A stretch of DNA of 64,000 nt from Streptomyces brasiliensis (GTDB taxonomy: Bacteria; Actinomycetota; Actinomycetes; Streptomycetales; Streptomycetaceae). Location: NCBI RefSeq assembly GCF_014647875.1, contig NZ_BMQA01000033.1:1-64000 (forward strand), read 5' to 3'. The translations under genes were made by a program, and so were the position numbers. Numbering within the stretch: position 1 is the stretch's first letter; each line of letters opens with the position of its first letter. A model generated the notes under the pieces. It saw nothing but the letters and a program-made list of their open reading frames with translations, made no database searches and was not told where the DNA came from. Shown piece by piece: positions 53,771 through 60,677 of the stretch.

Positions 53771-53806
53771 GTCCCTCGCTCGAGCGAAGCCGGGAGTGGG
53801 GGAGGG
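53771..53806 (-). repeat. Dispersed palindromic repeat (GGCTTCGCTCGAGCG type), intergenic copy
   Basis: The minus strand reads CCCTCCCCCACTCCCGGCTT followed by CGCTCGAGCGAGGGAC, matching the copy inside the thioesterase gene (50951-50990) except for a few bases and with an identical 16-base core. Confidence 0.75.
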
Positions 53807-53898
53807 TGGGCACGGCCGACACACCGGGCGCCGCACGACCGACCCCGGCTGCACCTGTTCAAGCCGCGGCCAAGGCCAACTGCCCGGGTCCCGCACCG

Positions 53899-53904
53899 TA
53901 GAAT
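53899..53904 (+). promoter_or_regulatory. Putative -10 box of the cysteine desulfurase gene (leaderless)
   Basis: TAGAAT ends ten bases before ATG 53915 and no ribosome site is present between them. Transcription would start at or next to the start codon. Confidence 0.5.
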
Positions 53905-53914
53905 CGGCCTCATC

Positions 53915-55084
53915 ATGGCTTACCTCGACCACGCCGCGACCACCCCGATGCTCCCGGAGGCGGCAGAGGCACTGACTGCCGCGCTGAGCATCACCGGCAA
54001 CGCCTCCTCGCTCCACGCATCCGGCCGTAAAGCCCGGCGTACGGTCGAGGAGTCCCGCGAGACGCTCGCCGAAGCCATGGGCGCCCGCCCCAGTGAGGTC
54101 GTCTTCACGGCCGGCGGCACCGAGGCCGACAACCTCGCGGTGAAGGGCCTGTACTGGTCCCGCCGCGACGCCGACCCGGCCCGTACCCGCATCCTCTCCA
54201 GCCCCGTCGAGCACCACGCGGTCCTCGACGCCGTCCACTGGCTCGGTGAACACGAGGGCGCCACGGTCGAGTACCTCGCCGTCGACCGCTACGGCCGCGT
54301 CCACCCGGAGACACTGCGCGAGGCCATCGCCCGCAACCCCGACGACGTCGCCCTCGCCACCGTCATGTGGGCGAACAACGAGATCGGCACGATCATGCCG
54401 GTCCATGAACTCGCCCAGGTCGCAGGGGAGTTCGGGGTCCCGCTGCACTCCGATGCCGTGCAGGCCTTCGGCCAGGTCCCCGTCGACTTCACCGCCTCCG
54501 GCCTCGCCGCGATGACGGTCTCCGGGCACAAGATCGGCGGTCCGTACGGCATCGGCGCCCTCGTCCTCGGCCGTGAGTACACCCCCGTACCCGTTCTGCA
54601 CGGCGGTGGGCAGGAGCGGCACGTCCGCTCGGGCACGCTCGACGTCCCCGCGGTCGCCTCCTTCGCGGTCGCCGCCCGGCTGGCCGCCGAGCAGCGCGAG
54701 TGGTTCGCCCGCGAGATCGGCGCCCTGCGCGACGAGCTGATCGAGGCGGTCCGTACGGCCGTCCCGGACGCGATCCTCGGCGGCGACCCGGCACCGGAGG
54801 GCCGCCTCCCGGCCAACGCGCACTTCACCTTCCCGGGCTGCGAGGGCGACTCCCTGCTGCTTCTGCTGGACGCCCAGGGCATCGAGTGCTCCACCGGCTC
54901 CGCCTGCACCGCGGGCGTCGCCCAGCCCAGCCATGTCCTGCTCGCCACGGGCGCCGCCCCGGACCTGGCCCGCGGCACCCTCCGCTTCTCCCTCGGCCAC
55001 ACCTCGACGCAGGCGGACGTGGAAGCGGTCGCGAAGGTGATAGGCCCGGCGGTGGAACGAGCCCGCGCGGCGGGCCTGACGTAA
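53915..55084 (+). CDS. Cysteine desulfurase (IscS/NifS type)
   Basis: 389 residues. Releases sulfur from L-cysteine as a persulfide, here probably for tRNA thiolation by MnmA, whose gene is 0.8 kb downstream in the same direction. Motifs: MAYLDHAATTPMLPEA, GNASSLHASGRKARRTVEE, TAGGTEADNLAVKG, MWANNEIGTIMPV, PLP lysine K206 in VSGHKIGGP, and active-site C325 in IECSTGSACTAG. Probable leaderless transcript from TAGAAT at 53899. Confidence 0.95.
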   Translation: MAYLDHAATTPMLPEAAEALTAALSITGNASSLHASGRKARRTVEESRETLAEAMGARPSEVVFTAGGTEADNLAVKGLYWSRRDADPARTRILSSPVEHHAVLDAVHWLGEHEGATVEYLAVDRYGRVHPETLREAIARNPDDVALATVMWANNEIGTIMPVHELAQVAGEFGVPLHSDAVQAFGQVPVDFTASGLAAMTVSGHKIGGPYGIGALVLGREYTPVPVLHGGGQERHVRSGTLDVPAVASFAVAARLAAEQREWFAREIGALRDELIEAVRTAVPDAILGGDPAPEGRLPANAHFTFPGCEGDSLLLLLDAQGIECSTGSACTAGVAQPSHVLLATGAAPDLARGTLRFSLGHTSTQADVEAVAKVIGPAVERARAAGLT

Positions 55085-55112
55085 CTCCCGAAGCCCGGCT
55101 GCACGGCGGGCG

Positions 55113-55134
55113 CGGGAGCGCCGCGGTGCTCCCG
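55113..55134. terminator. Hairpin between convergent desulfurase and amidase genes
   Basis: CGGGAGC (55113-55119) pairs with GCTCCCG (55128-55134). It sits in the 62-bp gap between two convergent stops and could serve both. Confidence 0.5.
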
Positions 55135-55146
55135 AAGCCCCGGCCG

Positions 55147-55833
55147 TCAGGCCCCCCGCACCGCCCCCGCCGACCGGGCTTTCCGCACAAGTCCCATGTA
55201 CCGGTCCCAGTCCCAGTGCGGTCCCGGGTCCGTGTGGTCCGTGCCCGGTACCTCCACGTGGCCGATGATGTGCTTCCGGTCGACGGGTATGCCGTACCGC
55301 CCGCAGATCGCGGCCGTCAGGCGTGCCGAGGACGCGTACATCTCGCCCGTGAACGAGGAGGCGCGCTCCACGAAGCCCTCGTGCTCGATGCCGACGCTCC
55401 GCTCGTTGTACCCCCGGTTGCCCGCGTGGAACGCCACGTCCAGCTCGCGGATCAGCTGGGTGATCAGCCCGTCCTTGCGCACGATGTAGTGCGCCGCCGC
55501 CCCGTGCCCCGGGTCCTGGAACACCTGCACCGCGCTGCGGTAGCCGCCCTGGGTGACATGGATGACGACGCGGTCGATCGCGTAGTCGTCCGGCCGGTCC
55601 GCCCGCCGGTAGTTCGCCGGGGACGCCGCCACCCAGCGCGCGCCACGGAAGTCGACCGCGCCCGCCACCCGCGGTTTCTCCACGCCCGGCAGCCGCCACC
55701 ACAGGTGGGCCAGCTCCTCGCGCGCCAGCGCCGCCGTGCCCACCGCGGCGACGGCGCCGCCCACGAGCAGGGCCCGCCGCCCCAGCCGACGGTCCGAGTC
55801 GCCGCGCTTCGCGTCGGCCTGTTTCTCCCCCAT
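55147..55833 (-). CDS. N-acetylmuramoyl-L-alanine amidase (Amidase_2/PGRP), Tat-exported
   Basis: 228 residues from ATG 55833. The N-terminus RRLGRRALLVGGAVAAVGTAAL looks like a twin-arginine signal. Amidase_2 domain (about 70-215): IDRVVIHVTQGGYRSAVQVF with the first zinc His, ASAHYIV-like AAAHYIVRKDGLITQLI, VAFHAGNRGYNERSVGIEHEG, IIGHVEVPGTDHTDPGPHWD with the further His ligands. It cleaves the sugar-peptide bond in peptidoglycan. It interrupts the desulfurase-mnmA pair and is divergent from mnmA. Confidence 0.93.
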   Translation of the reverse strand: MGEKQADAKRGDSDRRLGRRALLVGGAVAAVGTAALAREELAHLWWRLPGVEKPRVAGAVDFRGARWVAASPANYRRADRPDDYAIDRVVIHVTQGGYRSAVQVFQDPGHGAAAHYIVRKDGLITQLIRELDVAFHAGNRGYNERSVGIEHEGFVERASSFTGEMYASSARLTAAICGRYGIPVDRKHIIGHVEVPGTDHTDPGPHWDWDRYMGLVRKARSAGAVRGA

Positions 55834-55893
55834 GTGATCGTCAACGGATACCCGCGGGTCCGGGTTCCCGTGGACCCGTACCCTGGAAGGGTT

Positions 55894-57018
55894 ATGACTG
55901 AGACCTCGCAGCGCCCCCTCCGCGTCCTCGCCGCCATGTCCGGCGGCGTGGACTCCGCCGTCGCCGCCGCCCGCGCCGCGGAAGCCGGCCACGACGTCAC
56001 CGGCGTCCACCTCGCGCTCTCCGCGAACCCGCAGTCGTTCCGTACGGGCGCGCGGGGCTGTTGCACCATCGAGGACTCGCGCGACGCCCGGCGCGCAGCC
56101 GACGTCATCGGCATCCCGTTCTACGTCTGGGACCTCGCCGACCGCTTCCGCGAGGACGTCGTCGAGGACTTCGTCGCCGAGTACGAGGCGGGGCGCACCC
56201 CCAACCCGTGCCTGCGCTGCAACGAGAAGATCAAGTTCGCGGCGCTGCTGGACAAGGCGCTCGCGCTCGGCTTCGACGCGGTCTGCACGGGCCACTACGC
56301 CAAGATCGTGACCCACGACGACGGCACGCGCGAGCTGCACCGCGCCTCCGACATGGCGAAGGACCAGTCGTACGTCCTCGGTGTCCTGGACGAGCGGCAG
56401 CTCGCGCACGCCCTGTTCCCGCTGGGCGACACGGTGACCACCAAGGACGAGATCCGCGCCGAGGCCGAGCGCCGCGGCCTCGCGGTCGCGAAGAAGCCCG
56501 ACTCTCACGACATCTGCTTCATCGCCGACGGCGACACCCAGGGGTTCCTCGCGACGCGCCTCGGAAAGGCCGAGGGCGACATCGTCGACGAGTCCGGCAG
56601 CAAGGTGGGCACGCACGACGGGGCGTACGGCTTCACGATCGGCCAGCGCAAGGGCCTGCGCATCGGCACGCCCGCCGCAGACGGCAAGCCGCGCTACGTC
56701 CTCGACATCTCCCCGGTGACCAACACGGTGACGGTCGGCCCGGCCGCCGCCCTGGACGTCAGCGGCCTGACAGCGATCAAGCCCCGCTGGTGCGGCACCG
56801 CCCCGACCGGCTCCGGCACCTACACGGCCCAGCTGCGCGCACACGGCGGCGAGACCGAGGTGACGGCCGAACTGGTCGACGGCGACCTGCGCGTCATCTT
56901 CACCGAGCCGGTCCGCGGCGTGGCCCCCGGCCAGGCGATCGTCCTGTACGACGACACACGCGTGGTGGGTTCGGCGACGATCGCGTCGACGGTCCGGGCG
57001 ACGGCCGGGGTCGCCTAG
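55894..57018 (+). CDS. mnmA: tRNA-specific 2-thiouridylase
   Basis: 374 residues. Thiolates the wobble uridine of tRNA Glu/Gln/Lys using sulfur relayed from the cysteine desulfurase. Motifs: VLAAMSGGVDSAVAAARA (PP-loop), TPNPCLRCNEKIKF with one catalytic Cys, TGHYAKI, KDQSYVLGVL, and DSHDICFIADGD with the second catalytic Cys. The C-terminal OB-like domain ends in GQAIVLYDDTRVVGSATI. TACCCT at 55879-55884 and GGAAGG just before the ATG are both possible initiation signals. Confidence 0.96.
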   Translation: MTETSQRPLRVLAAMSGGVDSAVAAARAAEAGHDVTGVHLALSANPQSFRTGARGCCTIEDSRDARRAADVIGIPFYVWDLADRFREDVVEDFVAEYEAGRTPNPCLRCNEKIKFAALLDKALALGFDAVCTGHYAKIVTHDDGTRELHRASDMAKDQSYVLGVLDERQLAHALFPLGDTVTTKDEIRAEAERRGLAVAKKPDSHDICFIADGDTQGFLATRLGKAEGDIVDESGSKVGTHDGAYGFTIGQRKGLRIGTPAADGKPRYVLDISPVTNTVTVGPAAALDVSGLTAIKPRWCGTAPTGSGTYTAQLRAHGGETEVTAELVDGDLRVIFTEPVRGVAPGQAIVLYDDTRVVGSATIASTVRATAGVA

Positions 57019-57030
57019 CCACGACGCCCA

Positions 57031-57174
57031 CGTCAGGGGCCCGCCCGGCTGGTCGCAGTCGCGGTACGCCGGCTCACGGCACTCGGCGTGCCGCCGGAGC
57101 GCGTCCACCACGACCCGGTCACGGAAGCCGTTCCCGTCGTCCTCCCGCCCCGGCGGGCCGGCGCTTCGGCGTAA
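57031..57174 (+). pseudogene. Possible gene fragment after mnmA
   Basis: An open stretch of 47 codons with no start codon reads like a natural protein C-terminus: RQGPARLVAVAVRRLTALGV, then PPERVHHDPVTEAVPVVLPP, stop TAA at 57172. It has the expected codon bias and amphipathic helix. I cannot identify the family; it may be a remnant of a lost gene or chance. Confidence 0.3.
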
Positions 57175-57182
57175 CCGAGCGC

Positions 57183-57965
57183 CTACACCTGGAAGAACTC
57201 CGCCAGCACCGGCGCCAGTACGTCCGGGTCGACCATGTGGGTCTGGCCCTCGAGGGTGAGGTACATGCCTTTGGGGGCAGCGTCGGCGACGTCCTCGACC
57301 GCCGCCTGGAGCCACGTCGGGCTCGCGCCGCCCGCGACCGCAAGCACCGGCACACCGATCGACGCGATCCGCTCCCGGGGCACCAGGCCGCCGGCCATCA
57401 CGGCGTCGTCGTACGCCAGACTCGGCGCGATCGCCTCCATCGCGGCCCACATGGGGGAGTTGCGGGCGCCCAGAATCATCTCCTCGGCCATCCCGGTCAG
57501 ACGCAGGAAGAGCTCGACCGCGTCCCCGCGACGTTCCGCCCCGAGGGCCTCGGTCAGCCGCTCGGTGTACTCGGCGCGCTCCTTCGCACCGTCGCCGCTG
57601 TGGTCCGCGAACGGCGTCTCGTACACGGCGACCTGACGGACCGGCAGCCCGCTCGCCGCGGCCTCCAGCACCAGGGCACCGCCCGACGAGATGCCGTACA
57701 GCGCCGCGTCCCCGCCCACCGCCTCGATCAGCGCGGCCAGGTCCTCGACCTCACGGACCACGGCGTACGGCTGCGTGTCACCGCTCGAGCCACGGCCCCG
57801 GCGGTCGTACACGACGACCGTGAAGCCGCTCGCGAGCCGCGATGCCAGCGGGGCCATGGTGGCGCCCGTCGACATCGCGCCGCTCACGAGGACCACCGCG
57901 GGGCCCCGTCCCCGGATCTCGTACGCGAGGGGTGTGCCGTCGCGTGAAGTGATCTGCTTGTCCAT
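57183..57965 (-). CDS. Alpha/beta hydrolase
   Basis: 260 residues from ATG 57965 (MDKQITSRDGTPLAYEIRG). Typical alpha/beta hydrolase layout: VVLVSGAMSTG (oxyanion region), VVVYDRRGRGSSGDTQPY, the nucleophile elbow LYGISSGGALVLEAA, VPVLAVAGGASPTW, and the catalytic His in LEGQTHMVDPDVLAPVL. The elbow G-x-S-S-G-G differs from the usual GxSxG only by conservative residues. Cytoplasmic; substrate unknown. Confidence 0.92.
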   Translation of the reverse strand: MDKQITSRDGTPLAYEIRGRGPAVVLVSGAMSTGATMAPLASRLASGFTVVVYDRRGRGSSGDTQPYAVVREVEDLAALIEAVGGDAALYGISSGGALVLEAAASGLPVRQVAVYETPFADHSGDGAKERAEYTERLTEALGAERRGDAVELFLRLTGMAEEMILGARNSPMWAAMEAIAPSLAYDDAVMAGGLVPRERIASIGVPVLAVAGGASPTWLQAAVEDVADAAPKGMYLTLEGQTHMVDPDVLAPVLAEFFQV

Positions 57966-58002
57966 GCCTGTGCAGACTGCCACCAGGCGTGGAATTAATC
58001 GG

Positions 58003-58326
58003 TCACGACACCTCTACTTCGTAGAAGCAGAGGTGGTCCTTGATCTTTTCGACGTCTTCCTTGGGCTCGGGATACGCCCACACGAGGTCCGGCGCGTCCG
58101 GCAGCGACCAGTAGGACGCCGTGCCCTTGAACGGGCAGACCGTGTGGGTGTCGGAGGGGGTGAGAAGGTCGAGGCGTACGTCCTCGGCCGGGATGTAGTA
58201 CCGCACCGGGCTGCCGGTCTCGCGCAGCACCAGAGGGCGGTCGGTCTCGGCGAGCACCTGGTCCCCGTGCACCACGCGCACGTGCTGCTCGCCCTGTTCG
58301 ATGGTGATCGTGTGTCCTTGTGCCAT
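58003..58326 (-). CDS. DUF427 family protein
   Basis: 107 residues. DUF427 proteins have a small beta-sheet fold of unknown function. Family-typical parts: HVRVVHGDQVLAETDRPLVL, VRYYIPAEDVRLDLL, THTVCPFKGTASYWS and FYEVEVS at the end. Divergent from the LOG-family gene with a 51-bp gap that contains TACGGT (58365-58370). Confidence 0.9.
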   Translation of the reverse strand: MAQGHTITIEQGEQHVRVVHGDQVLAETDRPLVLRETGSPVRYYIPAEDVRLDLLTPSDTHTVCPFKGTASYWSLPDAPDLVWAYPEPKEDVEKIKDHLCFYEVEVS

Positions 58327-58377
58327 ATCGGAAAAGCGTTTGCGGGCCGCCGGTTCTTCCCGCTTACGGTGTGCGGT

Positions 58378-58917
58378 ATGAACATCTGCGTCTTCCTCTC
58401 CGCCGCCGACCTCGACGACCGCTACACCCGCCCCGCGCGCGAGTTCGCGAAACTGCTCGGAAAGGGCGGTCACACGCTCGTCTGGGGCGGCTCCGAGGCC
58501 GGTCTGATGAAGGTGGTCGCCGACGGTGTGCAGGAGGCGGGCGGCAGGCTGCTGGGCGTCTCCGTCGAGTTCCTGGCGGCACAGGCGCGGGCCGGAGCGG
58601 ACGAGATGGTGATCGCGAAGGACCTGGCGGAGCGCAAGCGGCTGCTGCTGGAGAAGGCCGACGCGGTGGTGATCATGGTCGGTGGCACCGGCACCCTCGA
58701 CGAGGCCACCGAGATCCTCGAGCTGAAGAAGCACGGGCACACCGACAAGCCCGTCGTGCTGCTGAACACCGCGGGCTTCTACGACGGTCTCAAGGAGCAG
58801 TTCCGGCGCATGGAGGACGAGGGTTTCCTGCCGCGTCCCCTCGCTGAGCTGGTGTTCTTCGCGGAGGAGCCGGTCGGCGCGCTGGCGTACCTCGAGGAGA
58901 GCCTCGGCATCGAGTGA
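58378..58917 (+). CDS. LOG family protein (cytokinin riboside-monophosphate phosphoribohydrolase-like)
   Basis: 179 residues. Lysine-decarboxylase-like Rossmann fold: ICVFLSAADLDDRYTRPARE, LVWGGSEAGLMKVVADGVQEAGG, MVIAKDLAERKRLLLEKADA, then MVGGTGTLDEATEILELKKHG. LOG enzymes hydrolyse nucleoside 5'-monophosphates to base and ribose-phosphate; the PGGxGTxxE motif is here VGGTGTLDE, with the Pro replaced. TACGGT seven bases before ATG suggests a leaderless message. Confidence 0.92.
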   Translation: MNICVFLSAADLDDRYTRPAREFAKLLGKGGHTLVWGGSEAGLMKVVADGVQEAGGRLLGVSVEFLAAQARAGADEMVIAKDLAERKRLLLEKADAVVIMVGGTGTLDEATEILELKKHGHTDKPVVLLNTAGFYDGLKEQFRRMEDEGFLPRPLAELVFFAEEPVGALAYLEESLGIE

Positions 58918-58933
58918 TGCGAGCATGGCCGTC

Positions 58934-59623
58934 ATGGCTACTCATGTGATCACCGGGGCGGGCTCCGGCATCGGCGCGGCCGTGGCCCGCCGCCTCCACG
59001 CGCGCGGGGACGACCTCGTCCTGCACGCGCGCGACGCCGGCCGCGCGAAGGAACTGGCCGCGGAGTTCCCCGGGGCGAAGACGCTGGTGGGCGACCTCGC
59101 GGACCCGGACAAGCTCTCCTGGGCCTTCTCCCACCAGACGCTCCCGGACCGAGTGGACTCGCTGCTGCACAGCGCCGGTGTGGTCGACCTGGGTCCGGTC
59201 GGCGAGCTGAGCGCCAAGTCCTGGCGGCACCAGCTCAACGTCAACCTGATCGCGCCTGCCGAGCTGACCAGGCTCTTCCTGCCCCAGCTGCGCGCCGCGC
59301 GCGGGCACGTGCTCTTCGTCAACTCCGGCGCGGGCCTCAGGGCGAGCGCGGACTGGTCGGCGTACGCGGCGTCCAAGCACGGCCTGAAGGCCCTGGCCGA
59401 CTCCCTGCGCCAGGAGGAGCACGCGTCCGGCGTCCGCGTCACCTCGGTCTACCCGGGCCGCACGGCGAGCCCGATGCAGGCCAGGGTCCACCAGCAGGAA
59501 GGCAAGGAGTACGACCCCGCGCAGTGGATCGACCCCGAGTCGGTGGCCACGACGATCCTGATGTCGCTCGACCTGCCACGAGACGCGGAGGTCAACGACC
59601 TGACGGTGCGACCGGGCGGCTGA
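58934..59623 (+). CDS. Short-chain dehydrogenase/reductase
   Basis: 229 residues from ATG 58934 (MATHVITGAGSGIG); ATG 58925 three codons earlier is equally possible. Rossmann cofactor motif TGAGSGIGAAVARRL, then HARDAGRAK (NADP preference likely), LLHSAGVVDLG (NAG-like), LFVNSGAG and catalytic YAASK (Tyr-x3-Lys) near residue 145. The usual SDR Asn-Ser-Tyr-Lys tetrad is present. Sixteen bases after the LOG gene, so probably co-transcribed. Substrate unknown. Confidence 0.92.
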   Translation: MATHVITGAGSGIGAAVARRLHARGDDLVLHARDAGRAKELAAEFPGAKTLVGDLADPDKLSWAFSHQTLPDRVDSLLHSAGVVDLGPVGELSAKSWRHQLNVNLIAPAELTRLFLPQLRAARGHVLFVNSGAGLRASADWSAYAASKHGLKALADSLRQEEHASGVRVTSVYPGRTASPMQARVHQQEGKEYDPAQWIDPESVATTILMSLDLPRDAEVNDLTVRPGG

Positions 59624-59654
59624 GAACCGCGCCCCGGTTCCGTACGCTTCCGGG

Positions 59655-60662
59655 GTGAGCGAAAACAGTCAGTCCAGATTCGGTGCCGCCACCGGTGTCG
59701 GGTCCATGCCCGGGGGCGATGCCCGGGAGGCCGCGAAGACCGTCACCGGGACCTTCGAGGACTTCCCCTTCCTGCCCGAACTGCCCGGCCGGGGCCCCGG
59801 TGCCGACATGATCGGCCGCACCGCCGGGATGCTCGTCGAGCTGTACGCGCGCGTGGAGCCGAGCGGCTGGCGGATCGGGGACCGGCCCGGGCGGGACACC
59901 AAGCGGGCCCGGTCCTGGCTCGGCGAGGACCTGGACGCGCTCGAGGAGTTCACCCAGGGATACGAGGGACCGCTCAAGGTGCAGGCCGTCGGCCCCTGGA
60001 CGCTGGCCGCCGGGGTCGAGCTGAAGAACGGCGAGGCCGCCCTCTCCGACCCCGGCGCCTGCCGCGACCTCGCCGGCTCGCTCGCCGAGGGCCTGCGTCA
60101 GCATCTCGCCGAGGTGCAGAACCGGGTCCCGGGCGCGCGGATCACCCTCCAGCTCGACGAGCCCTCCCTCACCGCCGTACTCCGCGGACAGGTCAGGACC
60201 GCCAGCGGCTACCGCACCCACCGCGCCGTCGACCGGCAGGTCGTCGAGGCCACCCTCCGTGACGTCGTGGGGGTTCACGGCACCGGCCCCGTCGTGGTCC
60301 ACTCCTGCGCACCGGACGTCCCGTTCGCCCTGCTGCGCCGGGCGGGCGCGGCCGGGGTCTCCTTCGACTTCTCGCTCCTCACCGAACGTGACGACGACGC
60401 GATCGGCGAGGCCGTGGAAGGCGGCACGCGGCTGTTCACCGGTGTCGTGCCGGGCACGGACGGCCCATTGTCAGACCCTGCCGGTAGCGTCATGGGTGTC
60501 AGGACGCTGTGGCGCAGGCTGGGGCTGCATCCGGGACTTCTCGCGGAGGCGGTCACGGTCACGCCGTCGTGCGGTCTCGCGGGGGCCTCTCCCGCGTACG
60601 CCCGCGCGGCGCTCGCCCACTGCGTCCGGGCGGCGAGATCTCTCGCGGACAACCCAGAGTAA
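59655..60662 (+). CDS. Short MetE-like methyltransferase (cobalamin-independent methionine synthase family)
   Basis: 335 residues, equal to only the C-terminal barrel of MetE. It has the zinc ligands in VVVHSCA (His, Cys) and in TPSCGLAG (Cys), and LQLDEPSLTAVL, GPWTLAAGV and VSFDFSLL as barrel strands. Core-type MetE proteins of this size use small methyl donors; donor and acceptor are not clear here. TACGCT at 59643-59648, six bases before GTG 59655, suggests a leaderless start. 15 bases before ligA. Confidence 0.9.
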   Translation: MSENSQSRFGAATGVGSMPGGDAREAAKTVTGTFEDFPFLPELPGRGPGADMIGRTAGMLVELYARVEPSGWRIGDRPGRDTKRARSWLGEDLDALEEFTQGYEGPLKVQAVGPWTLAAGVELKNGEAALSDPGACRDLAGSLAEGLRQHLAEVQNRVPGARITLQLDEPSLTAVLRGQVRTASGYRTHRAVDRQVVEATLRDVVGVHGTGPVVVHSCAPDVPFALLRRAGAAGVSFDFSLLTERDDDAIGEAVEGGTRLFTGVVPGTDGPLSDPAGSVMGVRTLWRRLGLHPGLLAEAVTVTPSCGLAGASPAYARAALAHCVRAARSLADNPE

Positions 60663-60677
60663 CGGGAGGACAACACG

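Larger units (their letters stand above)
53648..53914. other. Intergenic region between the repeat and the cysteine desulfurase gene
   Basis: About 265 bases without a supported gene. It holds the second GGCTTCGCTCGAGCG-type palindrome (53771-53806) and, at the end, the promoter of the desulfurase gene with TAGAAT at 53899-53904. Nothing else recognised. Confidence 0.6.

Noticed and set aside
53486..53914. In-frame extension of the cysteine desulfurase through the repeat region
   Set aside because: The extension is translated repeat DNA (MLRSGRFAGKL...); the enzyme begins at MAYLDHAATTP with its own promoter.
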